Positions 19,234 to 28,800 of a stretch of DNA of 56,076 bases are shown here, in pieces. This DNA comes from Rubripirellula sp. (GTDB lineage: Bacteria; Planctomycetota; Planctomycetia; Pirellulales; Pirellulaceae). A program made the translations under genes and the position numbers. The notes under the pieces are model-generated. The model ran no database searches and was not told the DNA's origin. It saw only the letters and a program-made list of their open reading frames with translations. Numbering within the stretch: position 1 is the first letter of the stretch; each line of letters starts with the position of its first letter. The stretch is from the NCBI GenBank assembly GCA_012270385.1, contig JAAXIK010000219.1, forward strand, positions 1-56,076. Direction: 5' to 3'.

Positions 19234-19959
19234 TCAACGACGCTTGATCCAATCCTGCACTTCATCGAAATCAAAAAACGGACGAGCAATATAAGTTGTG
19301 TCTTTTTGGGTTCTTTCCTTGATTCGATCCACGATCGCACCATCTTCCCATGCAAGTACAAGCAATAAGATTAGCTTGCTATAGACCGCAAAATTAGCCA
19401 ATCCATCTGTCCCAAAGAACTTTAACGCTGTGCCAAAAGATTTCTTGAAGCGTATACCACCGCTAGTATCCACACTCCAAAGCTCGTCCATAACAAGATG
19501 GACGACAAAACCAAGGACCACCGCAAGCGACTTGTAAAGACGTAACGCGTCACTCGGACATGGCATGACCAAGTAAGCAATCAATCCAGCTATGATTGCT
19601 GCGGGTACACTATGCCACATTCCCCGGTGCACGGTGTATCGCTTAAAGAATTCCACCGCAATAAAGCGGATCGCGATATAAAGCAACATGGCAGCTACTG
19701 CCATATCCTCGGCAGTAAACCCAAGATCCCGAAAACGATGGATCATCAGGATAGGGACGACTGCTGAAATGAAGAGACTTGTCTCTCGAAGGGGTATGCC
19801 CGAGTCACTATCCAGATCAGGCAACATCCCACTCACCGAACACAACCCAGCAGCAACGATGCCACTTTCAATCGACATGGATTGCGTGGAAACACCCCAA
19901 TATCCGTAAGCGAGTCCAACAATCGTGCTACCGGTAATATGCGATTTAAAATCGGCCAA
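19234..19959 (-). CDS. membrane-bound metal-dependent hydrolase (YdjM/DUF457 family)
   Basis: A multi-spanning membrane protein of about 241 residues. The family pattern is recognisable: ADFKSHITGSTIVG at the start, GMLPDLDSDSG with metal-binding acidic residues, RGMWHSVPAA, and HLVMDELW. The biochemical substrate of this family is not established. I place the start at a TTG at 19959 because it reproduces the usual M-A-x-F-K-x-H beginning; the frame is open to another TTG at 20034, adding 25 residues without family similarity. No ATG is available near the start, so the start is uncertain. Confidence 0.78.
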   Translation of the reverse strand: MADFKSHITGSTIVGLAYGYWGVSTQSMSIESGIVAAGLCSVSGMLPDLDSDSGIPLRETSLFISAVVPILMIHRFRDLGFTAEDMAVAAMLLYIAIRFIAVEFFKRYTVHRGMWHSVPAAIIAGLIAYLVMPCPSDALRLYKSLAVVLGFVVHLVMDELWSVDTSGGIRFKKSFGTALKFFGTDGLANFAVYSKLILLLVLAWEDGAIVDRIKERTQKDTTYIARPFFDFDEVQDWIKRR

Positions 19960-20311
19960 TTTTGCCAGGCTATGAGCAGTGGGAATACTTCCGTAAAGGA
20001 ACCAATCCAAAGAGTGAACTGATTCTCGCAACAAGAACTACAGTGACATATTAAATTAAACAAGCACTTCAGGTGGAGACGGATTAAGCCATCCCCAGTA
20101 TCAGCTTGCTAGCAAAAATAAACACAGCATGAGCAAGAGAATAATCTCAGAGAGAATAGTGGAGCGAAAAGCGAAAAGAGCACCATACACGGGGTTTTTC
20201 GCATCTCGAATACAACATAAGAGGCATTATCGGACGTTGCAGATGTGCGTAAAAAGCACGTGATCTACTGAATCATAAGTTCACGGCACAGCCATACAGC
20301 GATCTTAAACT

Positions 20312-21289
20312 TCAAGAAACATAACTTTCTGGCGATTCTACAAAGACCCCGATACGTCGAAACTTCTCGTATCGCTCGGTGACTAATTCATCTGAGGTTT
20401 TGTTCTCAAGGGAAGCCAGAGTTTTAGAAAGATAAGTCTTCATCCGAGACGCCATTTGATGATGATCACGGTGAGCACCGCCAAGTGGTTCTTCAAGAAT
20501 ATCATCAATCACTCCGAACTTCGCCAAGTCCTTACTGGTAAATCGCAGTGACTCAGCTGCTTTGGGAGCAAATTCATGACTCTTCCATAGAATGCCAGCA
20601 CAGCCCTCGGGACTGATAACGCTGTAATATGCGTGCTGCAGAACGGCAACTCGGTCGCCAACACCTATCCCCAACGCGCCACCGGAACCACCTTCTCCTA
20701 TGACGACACAGATAACCGGAATCCGTAACCGGCTCATTTTGAACATACTTTCGGCAATGACTTGAGCTTGCCCTCGTTCTTCAGCTCCAACACCAGGGTA
20801 AGCCCCGGGTGTGTCAATAAAACAAATGAGAGGAAGCTTGTATTTTTCAGCTAAATGCATTTTGCTCATTGCTTTCCGATAACCCTCGGGATGAGCGCAT
20901 CCAAAGTGACAAGCAGCTCGCTCTTTATAGGTCCTACCTTTTTGATGACCAAGAACCATTACTTTGAACCGATCAATCTTGGCAAATCCTGATAACATCG
21001 CTCGGTCATCACCGAAGTGCTTATCACCATGCAATTCAACGAATTCATCAAATGCAAGATTTAGATAGTCTTTTGTGTAGGGCCTATTTTTATGCCGCGC
21101 AACCTGTACCGTCTGCCAAGGATTGAGGGAACCGTACGTCTCTCGTAAATGCTCAACCAGATTAAGGCGGAGCTCACGAATTTCAGCTTCAACTTCATTC
21201 GTTCTCTCAGTCTGTCGCTCGAGTTCCTGAATCCTAGACTCGAGCTCCGCAATTTCAATTTCAAAATCTAGGCCTGGTCCGTTACTCAT
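20312..21289 (-). CDS. accA: acetyl-CoA carboxylase carboxyltransferase subunit alpha
   Basis: A 325-residue subunit of the carboxyltransferase that moves CO2 from carboxybiotin to acetyl-CoA, the first step of fatty acid synthesis. A coiled N-terminal helix (ELESRIQELERQ) is followed by NPWQTVQVARHKNRP, ELHGDKHFGDDRAM, DTPGAYPGVGAEERGQA and GEGGSGGALGIGVGDRV, all family landmarks. It is probably co-transcribed with the kinase gene upstream on the same strand (65 bp apart). The partner accD is not in the window. Confidence 0.96.
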   Translation of the reverse strand: MSNGPGLDFEIEIAELESRIQELERQTERTNEVEAEIRELRLNLVEHLRETYGSLNPWQTVQVARHKNRPYTKDYLNLAFDEFVELHGDKHFGDDRAMLSGFAKIDRFKVMVLGHQKGRTYKERAACHFGCAHPEGYRKAMSKMHLAEKYKLPLICFIDTPGAYPGVGAEERGQAQVIAESMFKMSRLRIPVICVVIGEGGSGGALGIGVGDRVAVLQHAYYSVISPEGCAGILWKSHEFAPKAAESLRFTSKDLAKFGVIDDILEEPLGGAHRDHHQMASRMKTYLSKTLASLENKTSDELVTERYEKFRRIGVFVESPESYVS

Positions 21290-21354
21290 GTATCACTCTC
21301 TAAATTGTTTCTCTTGGCGGTCTTTATTCTTACTATTGCCGTGAGCAAGCGTTC

Positions 21355-22296
21355 TTATTCCTCATTCAGATCCGCTGCTTTGCCACCCTTTTTAATCATG
21401 TCATCAGCACCTTTAATCCCCGGCATATTCTCGAATACACTGATTTCGGGTTTTCGAGGCCGCTTCTTGAAAATCTCGATGCCTCGATAAGCTTTTAAAA
21501 ACTCCCACATCGAAGGCGGACGATTATCTGGCTTCTTTGCCATCATGCTTTTCACAAGATCGGCGAAATCCCTCGTCACATTATCGTTGTGCACAATTGG
21601 GCTTGGAATTGAAGCGGATAAATGCTTGTTCAAAAGATCGTTGGGATTATCGCCCGTGTAAGGTGGCTTCCCAGTACAAAGTTCATAAAGAACGCAGCCG
21701 AAGGCGTACACATCGGTGCGCTCATCACAAACCTTTCTACGAATTTGTTCAGGCGCCATATAGCTACGTGTTCCTTTGGCAACTTTGACGCTATGAAAGA
21801 GCTTAGATAGGCCTGTCTTTTTTTTCTGTGCAATGGTGAAATCAATTAGTTTTACAGTGCCTTCACTACTGACCAAAAAATTGTCTGGTTTCACATCAAG
21901 ATGAATCCATTTCTTGGTGTGCATATAATTAAGTGCTTCCGCTGATTGTTCAACGATTTTATCCAACATAAAAGCCAAAGACTCGGGCCCTCTTCTTAAG
22001 GCCTGTTTCATATTGAGTTCGCTGAAGAGCTCTAATACAAGCATCTGCCGAGATGATTCCTCTCGGTACTCATGAATTTTGACGACTCGAGGGCTAATGA
22101 GATCTTTCGCAACATTGTATTCATGTTTGAGTAGCGTGATCTCAGCTTTATTCCCCGCAAGGGATTGCTTCAAGACCTTTAGAGCGAAACGTTCTTTACT
22201 GCTCTCATTCAAGGCTTCCCACACCTCGGCCGTACTGCCAACCCTAATTAAGCGAGTCAGGCGATAAGGCCCCAAAAAATCCCGGGTCTTCGTCAT
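21355..22296 (-). CDS. Ser/Thr kinase-like protein with HLD and DFT in place of HRD and DFG
   Basis: A 313-residue cytoplasmic kinase domain without a transmembrane segment. The beta-3 lysine is present (FALK, residue 40), as are the Asp and Asn of the catalytic loop in HLDVKPDN (132-139) and APE (181-183). Two deviations stand out: the catalytic-loop Arg is Leu (HLD, a non-RD kinase) and the metal-binding motif reads DFT (152-154) instead of DFG. The Gly-rich loop is reduced to VGSTAEV. It may still be active, since the catalytic Asp and metal Asp remain, but its activation-loop control should differ from PknB. It lies 65 bp upstream of accA, suggesting a possible link to fatty acid synthesis. 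Confidence 0.82.
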   Translation of the reverse strand: MTKTRDFLGPYRLTRLIRVGSTAEVWEALNESSKERFALKVLKQSLAGNKAEITLLKHEYNVAKDLISPRVVKIHEYREESSRQMLVLELFSELNMKQALRRGPESLAFMLDKIVEQSAEALNYMHTKKWIHLDVKPDNFLVSSEGTVKLIDFTIAQKKKTGLSKLFHSVKVAKGTRSYMAPEQIRRKVCDERTDVYAFGCVLYELCTGKPPYTGDNPNDLLNKHLSASIPSPIVHNDNVTRDFADLVKSMMAKKPDNRPPSMWEFLKAYRGIEIFKKRPRKPEISVFENMPGIKGADDMIKKGGKAADLNEE

Positions 22297-22544
22297 CTCA
22301 AACTCATTGGTTGAAGGTCAAAAAAGTTTCCATGATCGCTCTCTAGTACCGACGTCTCCCCCGCTTCTATCATAGTTAAAGCTTGGTGTGTCTCGGAAGT
22401 CCTTCATGGAGGGTAGCAGCAGTCGAAACTGGAAAATCCCCACAGTTGGCGGCAGTTGTCCATTATTCCCCGAACTTGGGTTTCGCTACACTCCCCTTCC
22501 CTACCCTCAGTGTGACCTAGTTCAGCAAAGAATGAGCAAGTGGC

Positions 22545-23702
22545 CTATTCGAGGAGCCCCTGATATATCGTTCGGATACGCTTTGTCATCTCCTCGTGCT
22601 TGAATTGCTGTGTAAATCGCTCTCTTCCGTGAGACCCAAATTCGATTCGACTCTGGGAATTCACCACCAATTTTTCTATTGCCAGGGCAAGCTCAGAAAT
22701 ATTCCCCGGTGCGACAAGATAGCCAGTTTCACCCTCCAGCACGACCTCCTTGGCTCCATCAATATCGTAGCTAATTGCGGGAACCCCCGAGATCAATGCT
22801 TGGGGTAGAGCGCGAGCCAGTCCTTCCCGGTAAGATGCATGCACCAACATATCCATCGCTGAAATTAGTTGAGGCACTTCGGGAGGTTTTACCAGTCCGG
22901 TAAAAACGAAATATTCCTGCAACCGAAGAGATGCAATTTTTTTCTCAAGCTGATCTTTAAGAATGCCATCGCCAACAAGCAAAAATCGGACGTTGGGATG
23001 ATCTTGGATAACTTGTACCGCTGCATCTACTACATCATCATGACCTTTGAGGTGAAAAAGCCGAGCAATCTTTCCAATCACAATATGCTCATCAGAAAAG
23101 CCATATTTCTTTCGGACTCCCATTCGAAATTGAGAGGATTCTAAAAAGGGTTCAACATCCATCCCACTGTAAACTGTCGTGAACTTGTTTGCCGGTGCGA
23201 CTCCTGATTCCACCAAGAGATCAGTCATGGCGTCTGCTACAGAAATGAGATGATGACATCGCTTGGCAGCCCAGCGTTCAGCAAATCGAAACAGAGCCCT
23301 AGACGCACTCGACTGAAATCTATGGAAGGGTGCGCCATGCACTGTATGAACAATTGCGGGAACACCGAGACTCCAAGCTGCGGCACGACCAATAACACCT
23401 GCCTTCGCGCTATGGGTGTGCACCACCTCGGGCTTAAATTCGGCAAGGATCTTTCGGACTTTCCTGTATGCCTGCCAATCTCTGCGTGGATGGATCTCAC
23501 GTCGTAAACAATCGACAGGTGCCACCGCCAAGCGGGTCTCACTGGAGAGGTTAGTAATGAGATCGCCTTCAGGCCCCAGCGATGGACCCGTAATCAGGAG
23601 AACTTCATCTCCGAAATCATCCTGCAGATCGAGACAATTGAAGAGAGTATTTTCCTGCGCGCCGCCCACAATCATTCGGGTAATTACATGGGCAACACGC
23701 AT
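22545..23702 (-). CDS. GT4-family glycosyltransferase
   Basis: A 385-residue retaining glycosyltransferase of the GT-B fold. The start is the ATG at 23702, preceded by AAGGACG at ribosome-site distance, and the protein begins MRVAHVITRMIVGGAQEN, typical of GT4. The C-terminal donor-binding half shows IGKIARLFHLKGHDD, LLVGDGILKD, YREGLARALPQALISGVPAIS and the E-x7-E region (EVVLEGETGYLV). It probably adds a sugar to a cell-surface lipid or polysaccharide; donor and acceptor cannot be told. No other sugar genes flank it. It ends at TAG. Confidence 0.85.
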   Translation of the reverse strand: MRVAHVITRMIVGGAQENTLFNCLDLQDDFGDEVLLITGPSLGPEGDLITNLSSETRLAVAPVDCLRREIHPRRDWQAYRKVRKILAEFKPEVVHTHSAKAGVIGRAAAWSLGVPAIVHTVHGAPFHRFQSSASRALFRFAERWAAKRCHHLISVADAMTDLLVESGVAPANKFTTVYSGMDVEPFLESSQFRMGVRKKYGFSDEHIVIGKIARLFHLKGHDDVVDAAVQVIQDHPNVRFLLVGDGILKDQLEKKIASLRLQEYFVFTGLVKPPEVPQLISAMDMLVHASYREGLARALPQALISGVPAISYDIDGAKEVVLEGETGYLVAPGNISELALAIEKLVVNSQSRIEFGSHGRERFTQQFKHEEMTKRIRTIYQGLLE

Positions 23703-23850
23703 CAAAACGTCCTTACAAAACAGAATACGGTTTCGTGTCCTCGCGCAGTGATTATTCAATATCCCGAAGATCTACTCACCAGAGATTTTAGTCGAAACTG
23801 GAAATCATCAATTTGGGACAGAAAAGTCACACAGGGCAATCGATTGAATT

Positions 23851-23885
23851 AAAAAAGCGTCCTGCCGAAACGACAGAACGCTTTT
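23851..23885 (-). terminator. intrinsic terminator of fliA
   Basis: Read on the minus strand, a stem of about 14 bp (AAAAGCGTTCTGTC with GGCAGGACGCTTTT, including a few G-U pairs) has a 5-nt loop and ends in a run of T. It lies 30 bases after the sigma factor stop and separates it from the glycosyltransferase gene. Confidence 0.88.
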
Positions 23886-23914
23886 GTTTATACAAGATTG
23901 ATCATCCACCCATA

Positions 23915-24712
23915 TCAAGTACCAAACTCCACGCGGCGATAGCCCAATTGAGACTGCAACCGATTCACGATTGAGGTATGCATCTGACTGACTCGCGACT
24001 CGGATAGATCCAAAGTCGCACCTATCTCTTTCATCGTGAGCTCTTCGTAGTAGTAGAGAATGATAATCAAGCGTTCATTGCGATTTAAACCTTTGGTTAC
24101 CAGACGCATCAGATCATTCTTCTGAACCCGTCTGGTAGGATCTTCGCCCTTCTTGTCCTCTAGAATGTCGATCTCTCGAACATCTTTGTAACTATCTGTC
24201 TCGTACCATTTCTTATTCAAAGAGACGACGCCAACAGCGTTGGCATCAGATTGCATCTTTTCTACCTCTTTGACAGGCATCTCCATCTGATCGGCGAGTT
24301 CCTGCACAGTAGGCGGTCTACCGTGCTTGGTCTCTAGAGCTTTCCGAGCAACGGCTAGCTTGCTGGCTTTACTCCTAACCAATCGAGGAACCCAGTCCAT
24401 GGTCCGTAGTTCATCAAGCATCGCGCCCCGTATTCTAGGAACGCAATATGTCTCAAACTTAACACCACGGTCCATGTCAAAAGCGTCGATTGCGTCCATC
24501 AGGCCGAAGATCCCTGCGCTGATGAGGTCGTCAAGATCAACACCATCAGGAAGTCGTTGCCAAATCCTCTCACCGTTGTAGCGGACGAGTGGCATGTACC
24601 TCTCAACTAACCGATTCCGAAGACTCTCGTAATTCGGTGATTCCTTATTGAGTTCCTTAAACTCGACCCAGACCTGCAGGATCTCGTTGTCGGCCGTGGC
24701 TGTCGCTGCCAT
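23915..24712 (-). CDS. fliA: FliA/WhiG-family sigma factor (sigma-28)
   Basis: A 265-residue group 3 sigma factor. Region 2 contains LDDLISAGIFGLMDAIDAFD and KFETYCVPRIRGAMLDELR. Region 3 spans RKALETKHGRPPTVQELADQ. Region 4 has LNRNERLIIILYYYEELTMKEIG and LDLSESRVSQMHTS, the helix-turn-helix for the -35 element. Such factors transcribe late flagellar genes in many bacteria. The ATG at 24712 has a strong GGAGG five bases upstream. It is downstream of flhA and flhF on the same strand, consistent with a flagellar regulon, but 488 bp separate it from flhF, so it probably has its own promoter. Confidence 0.92.
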   Translation of the reverse strand: MAATATADNEILQVWVEFKELNKESPNYESLRNRLVERYMPLVRYNGERIWQRLPDGVDLDDLISAGIFGLMDAIDAFDMDRGVKFETYCVPRIRGAMLDELRTMDWVPRLVRSKASKLAVARKALETKHGRPPTVQELADQMEMPVKEVEKMQSDANAVGVVSLNKKWYETDSYKDVREIDILEDKKGEDPTRRVQKNDLMRLVTKGLNRNERLIIILYYYEELTMKEIGATLDLSESRVSQMHTSIVNRLQSQLGYRRVEFGT

Positions 24713-25200
24713 CCAATCCTCCGTGATAGTTTTAAAACAGGTGCTTCATACCACCCGTCGCTCGTTGGGTTGACCCGCAACGAACTCATTCAACGCCAAT
24801 CGGCATCAACCAGCATCCATGCTGCCCTTGCCAACTCGCCACTTCCAGCCGATTACTTTCATCACTAACCAGTAGATAAAAAGAATCGACATTTTCTTAC
24901 CATCTCTTTCTATCAGCTTCGGAAACATCAAGGTGAGAATCCGAAACCAATGCGATTAATGCTTCTCCGGTGAGAAACACTTCAGCCCCCCGCTGAATCC
25001 CAGCAGGGACACTACTCTAAGAAACTTCAATAGCTTTTCTGTGAGCAAGGCCACAATACGAAAATCTAAAAAATATGTTTCCTAGTTCGGACAATCCAAT
25101 TTTCTAAAATAACATTCAAGTGTCGTTCGCAGAAAACAGTATTGTCCTCTTCACATATCGACAATTATCTCATCAGTACATTAGTAATTTTCTCATTTCT
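24713..25200 (-). other. 488-bp spacer between flhF and fliA with a possible small ORF
   Basis: No large gene is present. A perfect hairpin (TTCAGC 24981-24986 with GCTGAA 24992-24997, five-C loop) lies in the middle. A possible minus-strand small ORF at 24806-24892 would encode 28 residues with a hydrophobic start (MSILFIYWLVMKVIGW); an in-frame ATG at 24928 extends it to 40. It has no convincing ribosome site, so I do not call it a gene. No good match to a sigma-28 or sigma-54 promoter was seen. Confidence 0.4.
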
Positions 25201-26298
25201 TTATCCAGTAGCACTCAATTTTTTAGATTCAGACTCTGGCAAGATGAATGCTCCAACGGATTGGGGAGTGGCCGAAACGATATCATCAGGAACACACTGA
25301 CCATCCGTTAAATAGCCTAGGGGTAGATCAGTCCATGATTTGGGGCCGGTCAGGCTTGCGATTACTCCACCTGCATGGCAAGCCTCGTCTACTTTAGTCA
25401 GTAATAGGTGTGTCAGATCAAGAGAGGCAAAACCATCGTACGCTAGCCTCAGAGATGACATCGACGCAGTGCTGGACAGTACTAAGTGTGTCTCATTAGG
25501 ACTCGCGGCTCGAAGAAGTAGATTCAGATCATTTAGACTAGCCTGCGACCTCGGACTCCTACCACATGTATCAATCAATACCAAATCGACATGATTCAAG
25601 CGTTCCAGAGCCAAAAGCATGTCTTCAGGTGTCTCAGCAATCTCCATGGGAATTCCCATAAGAGCGGAATATCGGGATAGCTGATTGACGCCTCCAACGC
25701 GAAAGGTATCAGTGGTCAAAAGACCTACGTCACATTTACCTTGTAGCCGGAACGATGCGGCTATCTTGGCGGTCGTTGTGGTCTTACCCACTCCCGTTGG
25801 CCCCACCAAGGCGACCACGTACCGATTCTTGGTTGGTAGGGCAATTCCTCCATCAAGCCTAAGTGAATCGGCAACGACCTCGCGCAGACGGCTTACTGAG
25901 TCATATTCTCTCACGACGTCTACGTGACTGATATCTTTGCTTATTGCGACACGCTCAATCCATTGCTCAACCTGATCGAGTGCTACTCCACTTGCCAGCA
26001 GGTGTTGCTTACAACGCTGTAAAGGATGATTCAAGTTCAAGGATTTCAGACTGGGGTTTTGCTCCCTTCCTGTCTCTCGCGCAGTACTTGACTTTGAGGC
26101 TCTAGGTTCAGAAATGAAAAAGTAATCTGGCCTCTCGCATACGGATGCAGTGACTTCCACACTCAGCCTACCAAAGCATCCCCAAAAGCCTTCTCTGACC
26201 TGTCTCGTTTCCAAAATGGTCGCGTCAGCACCAAGTTCATCACGAATTTGCTTCAGAGCTGCTTGCAAATTTTCGGCTCGAAACGTTCTGATACTCAT
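25201..26298 (-). CDS. flhF: flagellar biosynthesis GTPase FlhF
   Basis: A 365-residue SRP-type GTPase that places and numbers flagella at the pole in many bacteria. The N-terminal B domain starts MSIRTFRAENLQAAL, followed by GADATILETR. The NG domain has the P-loop GPTGVGKTTTTAKIA, the DTCGRSPRSQ switch and TKVDEACHAG. ATG at 26298 is preferred because it gives the canonical N-terminus; a TTG four codons earlier is also open. It starts 37 bp after flhA and is surely in the same operon. The MinD-like partner FlhG, normally encoded next to flhF, is not found here. Confidence 0.93.
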   Translation of the reverse strand: MSIRTFRAENLQAALKQIRDELGADATILETRQVREGFWGCFGRLSVEVTASVCERPDYFFISEPRASKSSTARETGREQNPSLKSLNLNHPLQRCKQHLLASGVALDQVEQWIERVAISKDISHVDVVREYDSVSRLREVVADSLRLDGGIALPTKNRYVVALVGPTGVGKTTTTAKIAASFRLQGKCDVGLLTTDTFRVGGVNQLSRYSALMGIPMEIAETPEDMLLALERLNHVDLVLIDTCGRSPRSQASLNDLNLLLRAASPNETHLVLSSTASMSSLRLAYDGFASLDLTHLLLTKVDEACHAGGVIASLTGPKSWTDLPLGYLTDGQCVPDDIVSATPQSVGAFILPESESKKLSATG

Positions 26299-26335
26299 GT
26301 CAGTAATCAAACTTCCTCACATGCAATACGAAAGC

Positions 26336-28420
26336 TCATGCTGCTGCCTGTAATCCCTGTTCGCTAACCAAACCATGGGACTCCACCTTTGTCTGGCTCG
26401 AAATCTCCCCAAAGGACAGCACTCTTAACTCCGGCAGGAGCGGAGCAATCAACCGCCGCAATCCAGATCTTATCTTTGGACTTACCAACAGCAGAGGCTG
26501 CTCTTCAACTTTGCCTGCTTTCTCGAGGGTCTGGCGAATTGCTGTACACAAACTCTCAACTTTTAACGGGCTCCATTGGACAACCGTCCCGTAATCAGTC
26601 TGCTCCAAACCATCACACAGGCGAGCTTCAATCACTGGATCAAGGGTCAAAACATGAAGAACACCGTTCTCATCTCGGTACCGAGAACTGATCGTCCGAG
26701 CAAGACGCGAACGTACCAGTTCAACCAGCTTCTCCGGTTCTTTGCTGTAAGCGGCCACATCCCCCAGGGTCTCAAGGATTAAACCCATCTGCCTAATTGG
26801 GACATCCTCCTGAAGCAGTAGCTGTAATACGTGCTGCACCTCACTGATTTTCATGACATTCGGTACTAGCTCATCCACGACCATTGGGGACAGAGTTCTC
26901 AATTCATCCAGCAAATGTTTGGTCGCATCTCTCGACAATAATTCATCCGCATGACGAGTTACCACCTTTCTTAGATCCCCGATCAACACCTCCACCGAGT
27001 GCTGGACGGTGTATCCGAAAATGGCAGCTTGCTCTGCCTGACTGGCATCAATCCAAAACGATCGAATGCCTTGGACTAACTCCGTATCGAGTTCACCCTC
27101 AATATGACCGGTCACATCGTCTGTCTCAGAAGCCAGTAGAGAATCGGTTCTCAAGCTTTTTCTCGAAACTACATTTCCATGCACGCGAATCACGTATTCG
27201 GATTCAATGAGATTTCGATCGTCACGCACTCGAACTTTTGGAAGAATAATTCCCAAGTCAGAAGCAATGATGTTCCGCAACTTGGTAATCCGTTCCATCA
27301 AATCTCCGCCGCGAATTGGGTCAGCGAGATCGAGTAGGCCAGTCCCAATCGCAATCTCCATTGGATCGACAGTTAAAAAATCCTCTACTCGCGATTTAGT
27401 TACTGCGTTTTTTTCAGCTTCAATCGCCAAAATTCGTGCATTTTCCTCTTCTGAAAGAATCTTTTGTTGTCTCCCTAGCACTAATGCAATGCCAATACAC
27501 CCTATACCAAGGCTTGCTACTGGAACGGCAGGCAGGTTTGTAATCACCAGTATCAGGAGAAAACCACCGGCAATGAATAAAGCACGGGAATTGCCGAGGA
27601 GTTGTTGCAAAAGCTGGTCCGGGAGATTGGTTGGTTTGGTACTTCGGGTCACCAAAAAACCAGCAGAGAGTGAAATCAAGAGAGCGGGTATCTGACTTAC
27701 TAAACCATCACCAATTGTAAGTTTTGTAAACATGGATGCCGCGGAAGTCAGTGACATCCCAAGGTGAACCATACCTACATAGAGCCCGCCAATGATGTTG
27801 ACCACGGTAATGATTACTGCCGCAATTGCGTCACCACGGACAAATTTACTTGCCCCATCCATGGTTCCGTAGAAATCGGCCTGTTCAGAAATCTCTTCCC
27901 TTCGTCGCCGTGCAGTTTCCTCATTAATCACACCGGCATTAAAATCCGAATCGACCGCCATCTGCCGACCCGGCATACCATCCAATGCAAACCGTGCTGC
28001 AACTTCACTAATCCTCGTCGCTCCCTTTGTAATGACGACAAATTGGATCACGATGAGTATTACAAAAATGACCAAGCCTACTTCAACTTGGTCGCCGGCG
28101 ACAAACGTGCCAAAACTCTCAATCATTTGGCCTGCTGCACCGCTGCCATTTCGTTCTGCCCCAGTAAGTATCAGCCGCGTAGTGGCAACATTAAGAACTA
28201 ATCTCGCTAACGTGGTAGCCAACAGAAGGGTTGGGAAAACACTAAAATCAAGCGGTTTAGCCACATACATTGTCGTCAAGAACATGACGACGGCGATTGT
28301 GATGTTACCTGCAATAAGCAGATCTAATACAGCCGTGGGTAACGGTACTAGAATCACTACCAAGCAACCAATCATAGAGATAGGTAGCACTAAATCTCGG
28401 TAGCGAATCAGTGATTTCAT
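26336..28420 (-). CDS. flhA: flagellar export protein FlhA
   Basis: A 694-residue integral membrane protein of the flagellar type III export gate. The N-terminal half carries about eight transmembrane helices and the FHIPEP segments, including KGATRISEVAARFALDGMPGRQMAVDSD and the loop DGASKFVRGDAIAA. The C-terminal half is the large cytosolic chaperone- and substrate-binding domain. The start is the ATG at 28420, with GAGGAAA at ribosome-site distance; the same frame stays open upstream to a GTG at 28570, but that extension does not resemble FlhA. The other gate genes (fliPQR, flhB) are 17 kb away in this window. Confidence 0.95.
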   Translation of the reverse strand: MKSLIRYRDLVLPISMIGCLVVILVPLPTAVLDLLIAGNITIAVVMFLTTMYVAKPLDFSVFPTLLLATTLARLVLNVATTRLILTGAERNGSGAAGQMIESFGTFVAGDQVEVGLVIFVILIVIQFVVITKGATRISEVAARFALDGMPGRQMAVDSDFNAGVINEETARRRREEISEQADFYGTMDGASKFVRGDAIAAVIITVVNIIGGLYVGMVHLGMSLTSAASMFTKLTIGDGLVSQIPALLISLSAGFLVTRSTKPTNLPDQLLQQLLGNSRALFIAGGFLLILVITNLPAVPVASLGIGCIGIALVLGRQQKILSEEENARILAIEAEKNAVTKSRVEDFLTVDPMEIAIGTGLLDLADPIRGGDLMERITKLRNIIASDLGIILPKVRVRDDRNLIESEYVIRVHGNVVSRKSLRTDSLLASETDDVTGHIEGELDTELVQGIRSFWIDASQAEQAAIFGYTVQHSVEVLIGDLRKVVTRHADELLSRDATKHLLDELRTLSPMVVDELVPNVMKISEVQHVLQLLLQEDVPIRQMGLILETLGDVAAYSKEPEKLVELVRSRLARTISSRYRDENGVLHVLTLDPVIEARLCDGLEQTDYGTVVQWSPLKVESLCTAIRQTLEKAGKVEEQPLLLVSPKIRSGLRRLIAPLLPELRVLSFGEISSQTKVESHGLVSEQGLQAAA

Positions 28421-28800
28421 GTACTGGTTTCCTCTGATCTCTCTAGCTGGTTCTATCAACCAACAGCTAGGCAGACAGTACAGAATTACCTGATCACCGG
28501 TCCAGACAAGAAACTGTTTCTTTAAAATTGCGTGACCATCAAAATATGCTGTTTCATGCGAGAGTTTCACAGAAAAGCATGATCAGCATCACCTCCTACC
28601 CGGTTCAGCAAAGCCAAAGCACTTCCCAAGTTCTCGCTATCAAGAGGAAATGCTAGCAAGTCATCACAGAGACATTGCCATGAACCACTCGTTGGTTTGG
28701 ATCACAAAATCTAGGACGACCACTACCCTGCCCTTCTCTAGATTCAACTGACACTCATTTGCTGGGTCAAACCCAGCATCGGTTCATCCCAGCCGCCTCA
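28421..28800 (-). promoter_or_regulatory. flhA upstream region with consensus Shine-Dalgarno, tiny overlapping ORFs and a hairpin
   Basis: The minus strand carries AGGAGGTGAT (28588-28597), the perfect anti-16S complement. Seven bases on is an ATG (28578-28580) opening an 8-codon ORF (MLFCETLA). Its TGA overlaps the ATG of an 11-codon ORF (28522-28557) as ATGA. This is 160 bases before the flhA start and could be a translated leader. A hairpin with a perfect 7-bp stem (28760-28778) lies just after the sulfatase stop; it has no T-tail, so it may protect or weakly terminate that transcript. No other gene was found. Confidence 0.4.

Noticed and set aside
22421-23804. 15-bp direct repeat (AGTCGAAACTGGAAA) on both sides of the glycosyltransferase gene
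   Set aside because: One or two 15-base repeats are expected by chance in a window of this size, and there is no other sign of a mobile element.
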